Shown here: piece after piece, positions 37,177 to 47,011 of the stretch
Numbering within the stretch: position 1 is the first letter of the stretch
Layout of the letters: every line of letters begins with the position of its first letter
Assembly: GCA_038231395.1 (NCBI GenBank)
Contig: JBBRLL010000010.1
Coordinates: 1-64,000 of the forward strand
Direction of reading: 5' to 3'
Source: Stagnihabitans sp038231395
GTDB lineage: Bacteria; Pseudomonadota; Alphaproteobacteria; Rhodobacterales; Rhodobacteraceae
Length of the DNA stretch: 64,000 nt
Translations under genes and position numbers: made by a program
Notes under the pieces: model-generated
The model's input: the letters and a program-made list of their open reading frames with translations, nothing else
The model's database searches: none
What the model was told of the DNA's origin: nothing

Positions 37177-39897
37177 TCAGTCAAAGCTGTAGACGAAAGC
37201 TCCGTCCTTGACGTCGATGGCCACCCGGTTCACCTCTGCCCCGGCAATCATCCGGCGCAGGAACTCGCCAGAGATGTCGGGCAGCATGGTGTTGGTGACA
37301 ATCGCATCAATCATCCGGCCACCGGATTCAATTTCCGCACAGCGGCTGACGATCAGGTCCACCACGGCGTCGGTATAATCGAACGGCACGCCATGGGCCG
37401 CAACCACGCGCTTCTTGATGCGGTCCAGTTGCAGCCGGGTGATCTTGCCGATCATTTCCGGCGAGAGCGGGTTGTAGGGGATCACCACCAGACGGCCCAG
37501 CAGGGCGGGCGGGAAGATTTTCAGCAAGGGCTCGCGCAGGGCCTTGGCAATCGCATCAGGTTCCGGCACCAGATCGGGGTCGGCGTGCAGATCCATGATC
37601 ATTTCCGACCCGGCATTCGTGGTCAAAAGGATCATCGTGTTGCGGAAGTCGATCGAACGGCCCTCGCCATCCTCCATGTTGCCTTTGTCAAAGACCTGAA
37701 AGAAGATTTCATGCACGTCGGGGTGGGCCTTTTCCACCTCGTCCAGCAACACTACCGAATAGGGTTTGCGGCGCACCGCCTCGGTCAGCACTCCACCCTC
37801 GCCATAACCGACATAGCCGGGGGGGGCGCCTTTCAGGCTGGAGACCGTATGGGCCTCTTGAAACTCGCTCATGTTGATGGTGATCACGTTCTGCTCACCG
37901 CCGTACATCACCTCGGCCAAGGCCAGCGCGGTTTCGGTTTTACCCACACCAGAGGTGCCCGCCAGCATGAACACGCCAATCGGCTTGTTGGGATTGTCCA
38001 ACCCCGCGCGTGCGGTCTGGATACGCTTGGCGATCATCTCCATCGCGTGATCCTGACCGATCACCCGTTTGGACAGGTGTTGGGCGAGGTCGATGACAGT
38101 CTGCAACTCGTCCTTCAGCATCCGGCCAACCGGAATCCCGGTCCAATCGCCAATCACAGAGCCCACCGCCATCGCATCGACAATCGGCAGGATCAGCGGA
38201 TGATCGCCTTGCAGCGTGGTCAGTTCGGCGTTCTTGGCGCGCAGTTCGGCGGTCAAAGTAGCGCGCTGATCGTCGGTCAGAGGGGAGTTGCCAACCGGAT
38301 CGCCCTCTGCCCCTGCCACGGCGGCAACCTTCAGATCCACCGCAGCGCCCCCTTCGCGCAGCTTGGCGCGCAGGTCGAGGATGTTTTCGACGATCTTCTT
38401 TTCGGCATCCCACCGCAGGGTCAGTTCGGCCAGCCGCGCCACTTCCGCAGCTTTGGCGGCGAGGTTGGTCACGCGCCGCTCTGTCACCTCATAACCCGCC
38501 GTCTCATCGCGGCTGATGATGCCAAGTTCGGTGTCCAGCGCCTCGATATGACGGCGGCTGTCATCAACCTCCGCCGGAACTGCGTGCTGGCTGACCGCAA
38601 CCCGGGCGCAGGCGGTGTCCAGCACCGAAACCGATTTGTCGGGCAACTGCCGGGCCGGAATGTAGCGGGCCGACAGGTTGACCGCCGCCGCAATCGCCTC
38701 GTCCAAGACCTGCACCCGGTGGTGCTTTTCCAGCATCGAGGCAATGCCGCGCATCATCAGGATGGCTTTGGTGGGCGAGGGTTCATCCACCACCACCGTC
38801 TGAAAGCGCCGGGTCAGGGCGGGGTCTTTCTCGATATGTTTCTTGTATTCGGCCCATGTGGTCGCCCCGATGGTCCGCAGCGTTCCGCGTGCCAAAGCCG
38901 GTTTCAGCAGGTTGGCCGCATCGCCGGTACCCGCAGCACCGCCTGCCCCGACCAGAGTATGCGTCTCGTCGATGAACATGATGATCGGCGTGGTCGAGGC
39001 CTGAACCTCCTCGATGACCGATTTCAGGCGGTTTTCAAACTCGCCCTTCATAGAGGCCCCGGCTTGCAACAAGCCAACGTCAAGCGCCAAAATCCGCGCC
39101 TCTTTCAAGGCGGGCGGCACGTCACCCCGGGCGATGCGCAGGGCAAACCCTTCGACGACGGCGGTCTTACCCACCCCTGCTTCCCCGGTCAGGATCGGGT
39201 TGTTCTGGCGCCGCCGCATCAGAATATCCACGACCTGTCGGATTTCCTCATCCCGGCCGACAATCGGGTCCATCTTGCCGTCCCGGGCGTGTTGGGTCAG
39301 GTCGGTGCAGAACTTCTTCAGCGCCTCCTCTTTGCCCATCGCCGCCGGAGCCATCGCCCCGGACTCCTCTCCCGGCGCACCCGATCCCACATGGCTGCCA
39401 TCAGTGGCGACCTGCCCCTCCTCGGGCGAGCCGCTGACCGCTTCGACGAAGTTCTCCGCCAGATCGTCCGGCTTGATCTTCTTGAACTCTGGCGAAATCG
39501 CAAACAGGATGTTGCGCAGGGCCGGGGTTTTCAGCATGCCAAGGATCAGGAAGCCGGTCCGCACCTGGCTTGCGCTGAACAGCAAAGATCCCCAGACCCA
39601 GCCACGCTCGGTCGCATCCTCCAGATGTTCGGACAGGTCGGAAATCGAGGAGGCCCCGCGCGGCAAGGCGTCCAAAGCGCGCTGCATGTCGGCGATCAGC
39701 CGGGCCGGGTCCAGCTTGTAATGCTCGGCAATCCGGTGCAGGTCGCTGTTCTGGTTCTGCAAGATCTGATGCAGCCAATGGACCAGTTCGACATAAGGGT
39801 TGCCGCGCAGCTTGCAGAACACCGTCGCCCCTTCAACGGCCTGATAGGCCAGACGGTTCAACTTGCCGAACAGGGCGACACGGCTGATTTCGCTCAT
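37177..39897 (-). CDS. tssH: T6SS ATPase TssH (ClpV)
   Basis: 906 residues, AAA+ disaggregase that recycles the contracted sheath. N-terminal Clp-N-like domain (1-160), first AAA domain with Walker A GEAGVGKTA (about 235-243) and IMFIDETH, a middle coiled-coil domain, and second AAA domain with Walker A GTSGVGKTE (about 640-650) and VVLLDEVEKAH. It overlaps the tssG stop by ATGA. Confidence 0.96.
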   Translation of the reverse strand: MSEISRVALFGKLNRLAYQAVEGATVFCKLRGNPYVELVHWLHQILQNQNSDLHRIAEHYKLDPARLIADMQRALDALPRGASSISDLSEHLEDATERGWVWGSLLFSASQVRTGFLILGMLKTPALRNILFAISPEFKKIKPDDLAENFVEAVSGSPEEGQVATDGSHVGSGAPGEESGAMAPAAMGKEEALKKFCTDLTQHARDGKMDPIVGRDEEIRQVVDILMRRRQNNPILTGEAGVGKTAVVEGFALRIARGDVPPALKEARILALDVGLLQAGASMKGEFENRLKSVIEEVQASTTPIIMFIDETHTLVGAGGAAGTGDAANLLKPALARGTLRTIGATTWAEYKKHIEKDPALTRRFQTVVVDEPSPTKAILMMRGIASMLEKHHRVQVLDEAIAAAVNLSARYIPARQLPDKSVSVLDTACARVAVSQHAVPAEVDDSRRHIEALDTELGIISRDETAGYEVTERRVTNLAAKAAEVARLAELTLRWDAEKKIVENILDLRAKLREGGAAVDLKVAAVAGAEGDPVGNSPLTDDQRATLTAELRAKNAELTTLQGDHPLILPIVDAMAVGSVIGDWTGIPVGRMLKDELQTVIDLAQHLSKRVIGQDHAMEMIAKRIQTARAGLDNPNKPIGVFMLAGTSGVGKTETALALAEVMYGGEQNVITINMSEFQEAHTVSSLKGAPPGYVGYGEGGVLTEAVRRKPYSVVLLDEVEKAHPDVHEIFFQVFDKGNMEDGEGRSIDFRNTMILLTTNAGSEMIMDLHADPDLVPEPDAIAKALREPLLKIFPPALLGRLVVIPYNPLSPEMIGKITRLQLDRIKKRVVAAHGVPFDYTDAVVDLIVSRCAEIESGGRMIDAIVTNTMLPDISGEFLRRMIAGAEVNRVAIDVKDGAFVYSFD

Positions 39898-40967
39898 TTT
39901 TTGGCTCCGACTTTCAGGGGAATGGGGCGCTTGCGGCGCAGCACATGCGGGGGGGAAAGGTACAGATCGTCGGCATCGCGGGCGTTTTCGCGCCGCACAC
40001 CAACCCAGGTCGTATGGCCAAGTGCGGCATTGGCACCGCCCAAAGCCACGCGGGGCACATCGGTGGCACGCAGGATCACGTTTACATCCCAGTCCAGCGC
40101 GTCGCCGGCAAAGTTGCGCACGATCGCCTCAAGCCGCTCAATCGCACCCTGACCGGGCAGGAAACGGCGGTATTCCTCCAGACTTAACGGCCCGACGAGG
40201 ATCCGGAATTTGGAGGCGCGCGACCAGACCCGGGTGCCGATGGAGGTGGACTGGCCCAAGCCCGCAGCCTTGCCCAACTGCCAGCGGTCATCGGGTTCAA
40301 GGTCCAGCCAAGCGCCCACGAACTGCTGCAAATGCACCTCGGCGTCGAAAAAGCTTTGCAGCAGGGACACCAGCCCCTCAGCGGTCTTGGTGCCAGACGC
40401 CAGATGACCCGCGAAATAGCGTTTGGCCATGTCGGGCATCAGGTCGCGCTTGGCCATGCCTTTGCCGTGAAAGCCGGAGATGGCTGCGACCTTGCGTTCA
40501 AACGGGTCCTGCTCCGGGCGGTCAAAGCTGGGCGCAGGCTGACCCGCCGCCCAAGCCCGGTAAAACAACGTCATCAGGCGGTGGGTGAAGGTGTTGGCAA
40601 AGGCGATCATCGTGGTGTCGCGGTGATTGCGCCTGCGGTCGCGGGCATATTCGGTCAGGTGCAGGGGCAAAGGCCCCATCGGTCCGAACAGGCCAAAAGA
40701 GCGGTTGGTCAGCACATCGGGCACGCCCACGGCAGGCGAACCCGCCTTGAACTCGGCGATGGTGGAGGTTGGAAACGCCAGCTCCGCCTCTTGCCCCAGC
40801 CGCACCGGATCTTGCGCAGCCCGGCGTGAGGTGCCCAGACGGGGCATGCCAGCATGCTCCGCCTCGATCACCCGAAGCGCCTGAAAGATGTGAAACTTGG
40901 TAGGGTCGGCCTGAAGCTGCGCGTAATGCGTCAGATCATCCGGCCTAATCCCGCTTCCGGTCGCCAC
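39894..40967 (-). CDS. tssG: T6SS baseplate protein TssG
   Basis: About 357 residues. Contains the TssG core: FHIFQALRVIEAEH, VRLGQEAELAFPTSTIAEF, NRSFGLFGPMGPLPLHLTEYARDR and TFTHRLMTLFYRAW. The start is a GTG at 40967 preceded by GGAGAGATC, giving a 37-bp overlap with the end of tssF; a later start is possible but would cut into conserved sequence. Confidence 0.94.
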   Translation of the reverse strand: MATGSGIRPDDLTHYAQLQADPTKFHIFQALRVIEAEHAGMPRLGTSRRAAQDPVRLGQEAELAFPTSTIAEFKAGSPAVGVPDVLTNRSFGLFGPMGPLPLHLTEYARDRRRNHRDTTMIAFANTFTHRLMTLFYRAWAAGQPAPSFDRPEQDPFERKVAAISGFHGKGMAKRDLMPDMAKRYFAGHLASGTKTAEGLVSLLQSFFDAEVHLQQFVGAWLDLEPDDRWQLGKAAGLGQSTSIGTRVWSRASKFRILVGPLSLEEYRRFLPGQGAIERLEAIVRNFAGDALDWDVNVILRATDVPRVALGGANAALGHTTWVGVRRENARDADDLYLSPPHVLRRKRPIPLKVGAKK

Positions 40968-42811
40968 CTTGTGATCTCTCCGCGTTGTTGGGTTGCAAGC
41001 ACAGTCTCGGTAAACGAGTTGATCGTGACATACTTCCGAAAGAACCGCTCCAGCACCGAAGCCAGGACATATACCCCTGAACCGTCGAAGAACGTCTCGT
41101 CAAAGTTCAGCGTGATTTCCAGCCCGCGCACAGCGGTGGACAACACTTCATCGGTCATCCGGCGCACGATGGGGCGGGTGGCGATGCCGCGAATGCCCTC
41201 CATCTGCTTGGTCACCACGCGGTCGCCGGTGGGCGCGTAAAGCCCGATCAGTTCGCGCAACGCCTCTGCGCCACCCTGTGCACCCTCGCGGTCGGTGATC
41301 GACAGGTAGTTCAAGCTCAGATGGCTGATCAGCCGCCACGCGGTTTCACCCTGCGCAATCGTCGGGCGCGGTCTGGTCGGTGAGACGATGGTGGAAATGG
41401 CCAGAACCGGGCCGCCATCGGGCAGGTGGAACGCATCCTTGCCTGCGGTCGATAAAAGCAACGGCAGGTCGCGGTTGGTGCAAAGCCCTGTGACCGAAAG
41501 TTGGGTTAGGCTGGCGGCATAGGGGGCCTGAGCGGCATCGACGAGGCTCAGGTAGACCTCGGAGCCCAGATAAGAGGTGCGGACCCCACGCAGCCGCTCC
41601 TTCTCGTTCCTTTGCCGCATCCGGCGGTGGATGGTGTAATAGGCCGGATGGTTTTCGCCGGCCGCCGTGATGTCAGAGGCGGAATAGAACGGGCGAAACT
41701 CGGTTTCCTCGTTGGTTTTGCCAGCGATTCCGGTGACTTCGGAAATCGAATAGACCTCAAAATCCAAAGGGGCGGTGCGGTTTGGCGTCACGTACTGCTC
41801 GGTGTCCGAATTGGTCAGGTGAATGCGGTCAAAGGTCCGCTCAAACAAGTTTACGGCGGGCACGGCGTTCAGCACAAAGCTTTCGCGCCGCACACAAGCG
41901 CCGTTGTCGGGCAAGGGTTCGGACAAAAGAAGGTACAGGTCCACATCCTCACCCTTGGCCCGCGCAAGGGCCGGGCGCATACCGGACAGTTCCACAAAGT
42001 GAAACCGTTCGGGCATCGCGAAATATTCCTGCAACAGGCGGTAGCCATCGAAGGACCGGCGCGGGGTGGGCAGCAATGCCTCTTCCCGGCTTAACCCCTT
42101 CGGCTTGGCTGATGCCCCCGGCAAGGCCTGCGTCCAGTCGGCCCGGCGGTCGGTTGAACGACCCACCATCCCGGCAACCCGGGTGCACAGCGCCTCATGC
42201 AACACCCAAGGTTCCGCCCCCTGGCCGGTCAGGTGCAGCGTCAACGCGTTCATCGGCAACGTCGCCATCGTGCCGCCATCCCGCCTGCGCAACCGCAACC
42301 GTATCCCGGCCCGCGCCGGAGTGTCGCGGCTGACCCCTGCCGCCACCAATCCGCCCCGGCTGTCGATATACTCGGCTTGTGAGATTTCCACCGGCCACAG
42401 CGTCAGGTCGGCGGCGGTGCGAAAGATGCAGGCGGTCTGCTCGCCGTCAATCTGACGGGAGCGCAGACGCGACCCGCGCTTCATCACGTAACCACCCTTG
42501 ACGCCCGCGTTGCTGATGTCAGGCTCCAGTGCCACCACCATCATCGCAGGGATCGGCGCCAGAAAATGTGGGTAGATGATCTCCAGCAAATTGGAGGTGA
42601 AGGCCGGAAACTGCATCTCCAGTGCCAACTGGACACGGGCCGACAGAAAGGCCGTGCCCTCCAGCAACCGCTCCACATAGGGGTCCAGCACCTCCATCCC
42701 CTCCATCCCCAGACGAGAGGCGATTTTGGGATAAGCCGCCGAAAACTCCGCCCCCATGTCACGCAGGAAGGCCAGTTCGCTTTCGTAATGGGCCAGCAGA
42801 CGCGTATCCAT
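40931..42811 (-). CDS. tssF: T6SS baseplate protein TssF
   Basis: 626 residues, full length. N-terminus LLAHYESELAFLRDMGAEFSAAYPKIA and GMEVLDPYVERLLEGTAFLSARVQLAL are diagnostic of TssF; the C-terminus has RPIVRRMTDEVLSTAVRGLEITL. Forms the baseplate wedge with TssG and TssE. Its start lies directly after the tssE stop. Confidence 0.96.
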   Translation of the reverse strand: MDTRLLAHYESELAFLRDMGAEFSAAYPKIASRLGMEGMEVLDPYVERLLEGTAFLSARVQLALEMQFPAFTSNLLEIIYPHFLAPIPAMMVVALEPDISNAGVKGGYVMKRGSRLRSRQIDGEQTACIFRTAADLTLWPVEISQAEYIDSRGGLVAAGVSRDTPARAGIRLRLRRRDGGTMATLPMNALTLHLTGQGAEPWVLHEALCTRVAGMVGRSTDRRADWTQALPGASAKPKGLSREEALLPTPRRSFDGYRLLQEYFAMPERFHFVELSGMRPALARAKGEDVDLYLLLSEPLPDNGACVRRESFVLNAVPAVNLFERTFDRIHLTNSDTEQYVTPNRTAPLDFEVYSISEVTGIAGKTNEETEFRPFYSASDITAAGENHPAYYTIHRRMRQRNEKERLRGVRTSYLGSEVYLSLVDAAQAPYAASLTQLSVTGLCTNRDLPLLLSTAGKDAFHLPDGGPVLAISTIVSPTRPRPTIAQGETAWRLISHLSLNYLSITDREGAQGGAEALRELIGLYAPTGDRVVTKQMEGIRGIATRPIVRRMTDEVLSTAVRGLEITLNFDETFFDGSGVYVLASVLERFFRKYVTINSFTETVLATQQRGEITRWRPEAGLGRMI

Positions 42812-43309
42812 CTAGCCCGACCTTTCCAACGAAACCTCTCCCGTCGTCACATCGACGGTGGAGCGCAGGTACAAATGGATCGGGATCGGTTCGGCCCACA
42901 TATCCGCCCGGATATCAAAGCTGATGACGGTGTGGTTGGTGACATTTTCCGTCCGCAGGTCGACATGGGCCGATCCTTTGCGGATGCGCGGTTCATAATT
43001 TTCAATCGCGTTCAGGATCGACTTGCGGATGATTGATGTGCGCCCTTCAGAGGAGAAATCGCCCGCCACCTCGCGCACACCGTAGTTGAGCACCGACTTG
43101 GCCGCCAAAGGATAGCGCGCGACGTCGATCCAGGTTTCCGCGCTGTTGGTGTTCAGCAGAAACGACAAGTCGCGCTGCACGATGTCACGCAGGCGGCGAA
43201 TGTCAATCACCCGCGCCTCGCGGCTTTCGGAGGGGTTGGTCGGGTCGTCATCGGTCAGCCTGTCCAGCAGCGAAGGTTGCAGCCGCTCGGACATCATCTT
43301 GTCCGCCAT
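42812..43309 (-). CDS. tssE: T6SS baseplate protein TssE (gp25-like)
   Basis: 165 residues of the gp25/TssE family: LQPSLLDRLTDDDP near the N-terminus, RDIVQRDLSFLLNT, DVARYPLAAKSVLNYGVRE and ESSIRKSIL-type core (SIIRKSILNAIENYEPRI). It initiates sheath assembly on the baseplate. M1 or the nearby Met5-6 could be the start; it begins 6 bp after the tagJ stop. Confidence 0.94.
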   Translation of the reverse strand: MADKMMSERLQPSLLDRLTDDDPTNPSESREARVIDIRRLRDIVQRDLSFLLNTNSAETWIDVARYPLAAKSVLNYGVREVAGDFSSEGRTSIIRKSILNAIENYEPRIRKGSAHVDLRTENVTNHTVISFDIRADMWAEPIPIHLYLRSTVDVTTGEVSLERSG

Positions 43310-43315
43310 GGCGCG

Positions 43316-44110
43316 CTACCCGCCCGTGTTGAAGGTGATCAGGCGGGCGTCCAGCAAAGCCACATCCCCCTGATCGGTCGACAACAGCCTTTGACCCAGA
43401 CCGACAAACGTCTCAGCCCCGGCGTCGGTCCAACTGGTCGCGCGGCTGAGTTTCTCTGCCGGATCACCCTTCTGGCCGGAAAAAGGATAGCGCGACTGGA
43501 CAAAGGCCACGACCTGCCCCTCGTTCGCAAGCGTCAGATGCGCCGCCGTCCAGCAGGCATCGCGCAGATCGGTCGGCGGATCGAAGGTGATCTTGCGGAT
43601 TTGGGCGAAAGGCAGCCAGAAATAGCGGCCATTGACCACCGCCTCCAGCACCGGGCCAAAGCGCATGTCGGCATCGGCAATCCAGTCGAACGCCGTGCCA
43701 TCCAGAGTGCCAGAGGTGGCGGGGGCGGCATCAAATGCCTTGGCGCGCAGGTCGGCGGCGGCGGCGGCCTCACCCTTGGCCAAAAGCTTTTGCGCCTCCA
43801 TCAGCCAGGCCAGCCACTCTTGCGGCTCGCCAAACACCAACGGGGCCTTGTCGCCGGCAAAAACCTTCTCGCGGTAAACTTCGCAGATGATCGCCTCGCG
43901 GTAGGCCTGACACATCTGCAAGGCGCCGGGGTCCAACTCACCGCAGACCTTAAGCTGGCGGATGGCGCGATCCCATTGGCCCATCACGCACAAAAGCTGA
44001 AACAGGAAAATCCGCAGCTTGGCATCGGCAGGCTTGGCCTTGACCAAAGTCTGCAACGCAACCAAAGCGCCCGCCGGATCGCCGGATTTCAAGAAGTCTT
44101 CGGGCGTCAT
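43316..44110 (-). CDS. tagJ: T6SS accessory protein TagJ (ImpE family)
   Basis: 264 residues. Helical TPR-like first half (GDPAGALVALQTLVKAKPADAKLRIFLFQLLCVMGQWDRA) and the conserved ImpE/SciE C-terminal region (FDWIADADMRFGPVLEAVVNGRYFWLPFAQI). In other T6SSs TagJ binds TssB and modulates ClpV-driven recycling. It lies between hcp and tssE; a terminator-like hairpin separates it from hcp. Confidence 0.92.
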   Translation of the reverse strand: MTPEDFLKSGDPAGALVALQTLVKAKPADAKLRIFLFQLLCVMGQWDRAIRQLKVCGELDPGALQMCQAYREAIICEVYREKVFAGDKAPLVFGEPQEWLAWLMEAQKLLAKGEAAAAADLRAKAFDAAPATSGTLDGTAFDWIADADMRFGPVLEAVVNGRYFWLPFAQIRKITFDPPTDLRDACWTAAHLTLANEGQVVAFVQSRYPFSGQKGDPAEKLSRATSWTDAGAETFVGLGQRLLSTDQGDVALLDARLITFNTGG

Positions 44111-44223
44111 GGCCAGGCACTCCAGCTAAAGCTTATCAGGACAGATACGGTTTGCCCGTCGGTTTGGTGGGAAAACCCGGGGTCAGACAGGCTCGGGCAC
44201 CGTGGCAGCAACCGAGCGGAAAA

Positions 44224-44256
44224 TTTCCGGCGCAGGGCCCTGCCCCACGCCGGAAA
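44224..44256 (-). terminator. Hairpin after hcp
   Basis: TTTCCGGCG (44224-44232) and CGCCGGAAA (44248-44256) form a perfect 9-bp stem with a 15-nt loop that is itself partly palindromic, 14 bp after the hcp stop on the minus strand. It probably limits read-through from the highly expressed hcp into tagJ. Confidence 0.65.
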
Positions 44257-44270
44257 TGATGTCAGAAGGA

Positions 44271-44771
44271 TCAGCCCATAACGCCTTCGCCGACGTTCCA
44301 CGAGAAGTTGCCGAACTTCTCAAGCTTGCCGGTGCCGCCCTTGGGATACCAATATTCGATGTCGATTTTGGCGGCGCGGATCGCCCAGCTTTCGGTCGGA
44401 ATGTCATCCGAGGAAACGCTCACCGAGTAGGTGTTGATCTGCGCATCCATGAGTGTCCAGATGATATAGGGGGTCAGCGCCTGCTTCTGGTCTTCGTTGG
44501 CTTTGGTCTGGTGGATCATCACCTTCTTCAGACGCGCACCGCCGGCCACATGGAACATCAGTCCAGTGGTGTGACGGCCAAAATGCGAGGTGAAGCTGAC
44601 GTCATTGAACACGGCCTTACCGAAACCGCGGGTCACGACACCGCCTTCAGCGTCGGACTGGTGGCGTTCCAGACCGAATTCAATGCTGTCGACGATGATC
44701 CAGTCAACGTGGGCCTTTTCGACGGCATCGCCGATGATACCCTCAATTTGCACAAATAATGTAGCGGCCAT
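44271..44771 (-). CDS. hcp: T6SS tube protein Hcp (TssD)
   Basis: About 166 residues, the usual Hcp size. AATLFVQIEGIIGDA..., the central FNDVSFTSHFGRHTTGLMFHVAGG and LKKVMIHQTKANEDQKQALTPYIIW, and the C-terminal IDIEYWYPKGGTGKL match the family. It forms hexameric rings of the injected tube. The start at 44771 (MAATLF) is preceded by GGAAGGA at about 9 nt; an ATG at 44780 abuts the ribosome-binding site and is less likely. Confidence 0.95.
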   Translation of the reverse strand: MAATLFVQIEGIIGDAVEKAHVDWIIVDSIEFGLERHQSDAEGGVVTRGFGKAVFNDVSFTSHFGRHTTGLMFHVAGGARLKKVMIHQTKANEDQKQALTPYIIWTLMDAQINTYSVSVSSDDIPTESWAIRAAKIDIEYWYPKGGTGKLEKFGNFSWNVGEGVMG

Positions 44772-44953
44772 GACTTGCATTCCTTCCTAGTTGGGTGCCC
44801 GCAGGCATTTAAAGTATAAAAGCCAAACCCTTGCGGGCCTTGGATCGGTGAGCGTTCGTTGATCGGGGTGGCGGTTGGGGGCACGCCATCCCGATCTGTT
44901 CTTCAGGGGTCGCGTTCTGGGGAAACCCGAAGCATTGGTTCCCCCCTAGCGCT

Positions 44954-46444
44954 TTAGGCCTTTTCTGACGGCAGTTTGGAGACGAGCCGCAACGACACGG
45001 ACAGGCCCTCCAGCTGGTAATGCGGGCGAAGGAAAAACTTGGACGAGTAGTAACCGGGGTTTCCTTCGACCTCTTCCACCACGACTTGCGCCGCAGCGAG
45101 GGGTTTGCGGGACTTTTCAGCCTCTGACGAGATCTTGGCGTTGAAGTCGACGTATTGGTTGATCCAGTCCTGCAACCAGGACTGCATGTCATCGCGGCTC
45201 TTGAACGAGCCAACCTTGTCGCGGACCATGCACTTCAGATAGTGGGCGAAGCGGCAGGTGGCGAAAAGATAGGGCAGACGGGCGGCAAGGTTGGCGTTGG
45301 CCGTCGCATCCGGGTCATCGTATTCGGCCGGTTTGTGCAGCGACTGCGCACCGATGAAGGCCGCAACGTCGGTATTCTTGCGGTGGATCAGCGGCATCAT
45401 GCCGTTCTTGGCCAATTCCGCTTCGCGCCGGTCGGAAATCGCGATTTCGGTCGGGCATTTCTGGTCAATGCCGCCGTCATCACTCGGGAAGGTGTGCGAC
45501 GGCAGGTTTTGCACCGCGCCACCCGATTCCACACCCCTGATCCGGCTGCACCACCCGTATTCCTTGAAGCTGCGGTTGATGTTGACGGCCATGCCGTAAG
45601 CCGCGTTGACCCAGCCGTAAGCGGTGTGATCCTTGCCGTCGATGTCTTCCTCAAACGCGAAATCCTCAACCGGCGCGGTTTTGGAACCATAGGGCAAGCG
45701 ACCCAGAAAGCGCGGCATCGCAAGGCCGATGTACTTGGAATCCTCGGATTCCCGCAACGACGTCCAGGCCGCATATTCCGGGGTCTGGAAAATCTTGGTC
45801 AGGTCGCGCGGATTGGCCAGTTCGGTCCACGAATCCATCTGGAACAGCGTGGGGTTCGCCCCGGTGATCAGGGGCGCGTGGGCAGCGGCTGCAATCTTGG
45901 CCATCTCGCCCAGCAGTTCCACATCGGGCGGCGAGTGGTCAAAGTAATAGTCGGCGATCAACGTGCCATAGGGTTGCCCGCCCAACTGGCCGAATTCCTC
46001 TTCATACAGCTTCTTGAAGATCGGCGATTGGTCCCACGCGGTCCCTTTGAATTTGCGCAGCGTCTTGGACATGTCCTTTTTGGAGATGTTCATCACGCGG
46101 ATTTTCAGGTTCTCGTCGGTCTCGGTGTTGTTGACCAGATAGTGCAAGCCGCGCCAGGCACTTTCCAGCGCCTGAAAATCCGGGTGGTGCAGCACCTGGT
46201 TGACCTGTTCGGTCAGCTTCTTGTCGATCTCGGCGATCAGGCCCTGGATCGACTTCAACGCGTCGTCCGAAATCAGCGCTGTATTGGCCAGCGCCTGTTC
46301 GGCCAGCGTCTTGACCGCATTTTCAACGGCGGATTTCGCCTGATCGGACTTGGGCCGGAACTCCTTGTTCAGAAGCGAGGAGAAATCCGACAGTTCGGTG
46401 GTTTGGACGCCACCTTGAGCGCCGGTTTGTGAAGCCTCTGCCAT
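44954..46444 (-). CDS. tssC: T6SS contractile sheath large subunit TssC (VipB)
   Basis: 496 residues, standard length. Diagnostic segments are LIAEIDKKLTEQVNQVLHHPDFQALESAWRGL (split here around residues 70-100), GTLIADYYFDHSPPDVELLG, YIGLAMPRFLGRLPYG and FRGVESGG-like IRGVESGGAVQNLPSHTF. Pairs with TssB 3 nt upstream to form the sheath. A gap of about 180 bp separates it from hcp. Confidence 0.97.
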   Translation of the reverse strand: MAEASQTGAQGGVQTTELSDFSSLLNKEFRPKSDQAKSAVENAVKTLAEQALANTALISDDALKSIQGLIAEIDKKLTEQVNQVLHHPDFQALESAWRGLHYLVNNTETDENLKIRVMNISKKDMSKTLRKFKGTAWDQSPIFKKLYEEEFGQLGGQPYGTLIADYYFDHSPPDVELLGEMAKIAAAAHAPLITGANPTLFQMDSWTELANPRDLTKIFQTPEYAAWTSLRESEDSKYIGLAMPRFLGRLPYGSKTAPVEDFAFEEDIDGKDHTAYGWVNAAYGMAVNINRSFKEYGWCSRIRGVESGGAVQNLPSHTFPSDDGGIDQKCPTEIAISDRREAELAKNGMMPLIHRKNTDVAAFIGAQSLHKPAEYDDPDATANANLAARLPYLFATCRFAHYLKCMVRDKVGSFKSRDDMQSWLQDWINQYVDFNAKISSEAEKSRKPLAAAQVVVEEVEGNPGYYSSKFFLRPHYQLEGLSVSLRLVSKLPSEKA

Positions 46445-46447
46445 GGG

Positions 46448-46951
46448 TTATTCCTCCGCTTCGCCTTTGGGGGCGGCTGCCAGCGATTTCAACAGCGCCG
46501 GGTCTTGCATGACCTTGGCGATCAATTCTTCCGCACCGGTTTTACCATCCATGTAGGTCATCAGGTTGGACAGCTGCGTGCGCGCTTCCAACAGATTGCG
46601 CAGCGGCTCGATCTTGCGGGCGATGGCGGCGGGGCTGAAGTCATCCATCGATTCAAACGTGATGTCGACCGCCAGATTGCCCTTGCCTGTCAGGGTATTG
46701 GGCACTTGAAATGCCGCGCGCGGCTTCATCGACTTCATCCGGTCATCGAAATTGTCGACGTCGATTTCCAGAAACTTGCGGTCGGCCACGGCCGGCAACG
46801 GCTCTTCGGATTTGCCGGACAAGTCGGACATGACGCCCATCACGAAGGGCAGTTGCACCTTCTTTTCGGCGCCGTAAAGCTCCACGTCGTATTCAATCTG
46901 GACCCGGGGCGACCGGTTCCGCGCGATGAACTTCTGGGAACTGGTGCTCAT
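46448..46951 (-). CDS. tssB: T6SS contractile sheath small subunit TssB (VipA)
   Basis: 167 residues. SSQKFIARNRSPRVQIEYDVELYG, LPFVMGVMSDLSG, FLEIDVDNFDDRMKSMKPR and the DDFSPAAIARKIEPLRNLLEAR helix that contacts TagJ/TssC are all present. It lies 3 nt upstream of tssC and about 60 bp downstream of tssA. Confidence 0.97.
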   Translation of the reverse strand: MSTSSQKFIARNRSPRVQIEYDVELYGAEKKVQLPFVMGVMSDLSGKSEEPLPAVADRKFLEIDVDNFDDRMKSMKPRAAFQVPNTLTGKGNLAVDITFESMDDFSPAAIARKIEPLRNLLEARTQLSNLMTYMDGKTGAEELIAKVMQDPALLKSLAAAPKGEAEE

Positions 46952-47011
46952 GAAACGCTCCTTAATCTGAGGTTATGGGATGCCGGTTTAGGGCATTGGG
47001 GTTGGGTTGGC

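Noticed and set aside
35746..40152. 1468-codon + strand open frame opposite tssH and the sheath fusion
   Set aside because: It is antisense to two well-supported T6SS genes, has His/Gln/Arg/Gly-rich random-looking sequence and is the usual mirror frame of GC-rich genes.
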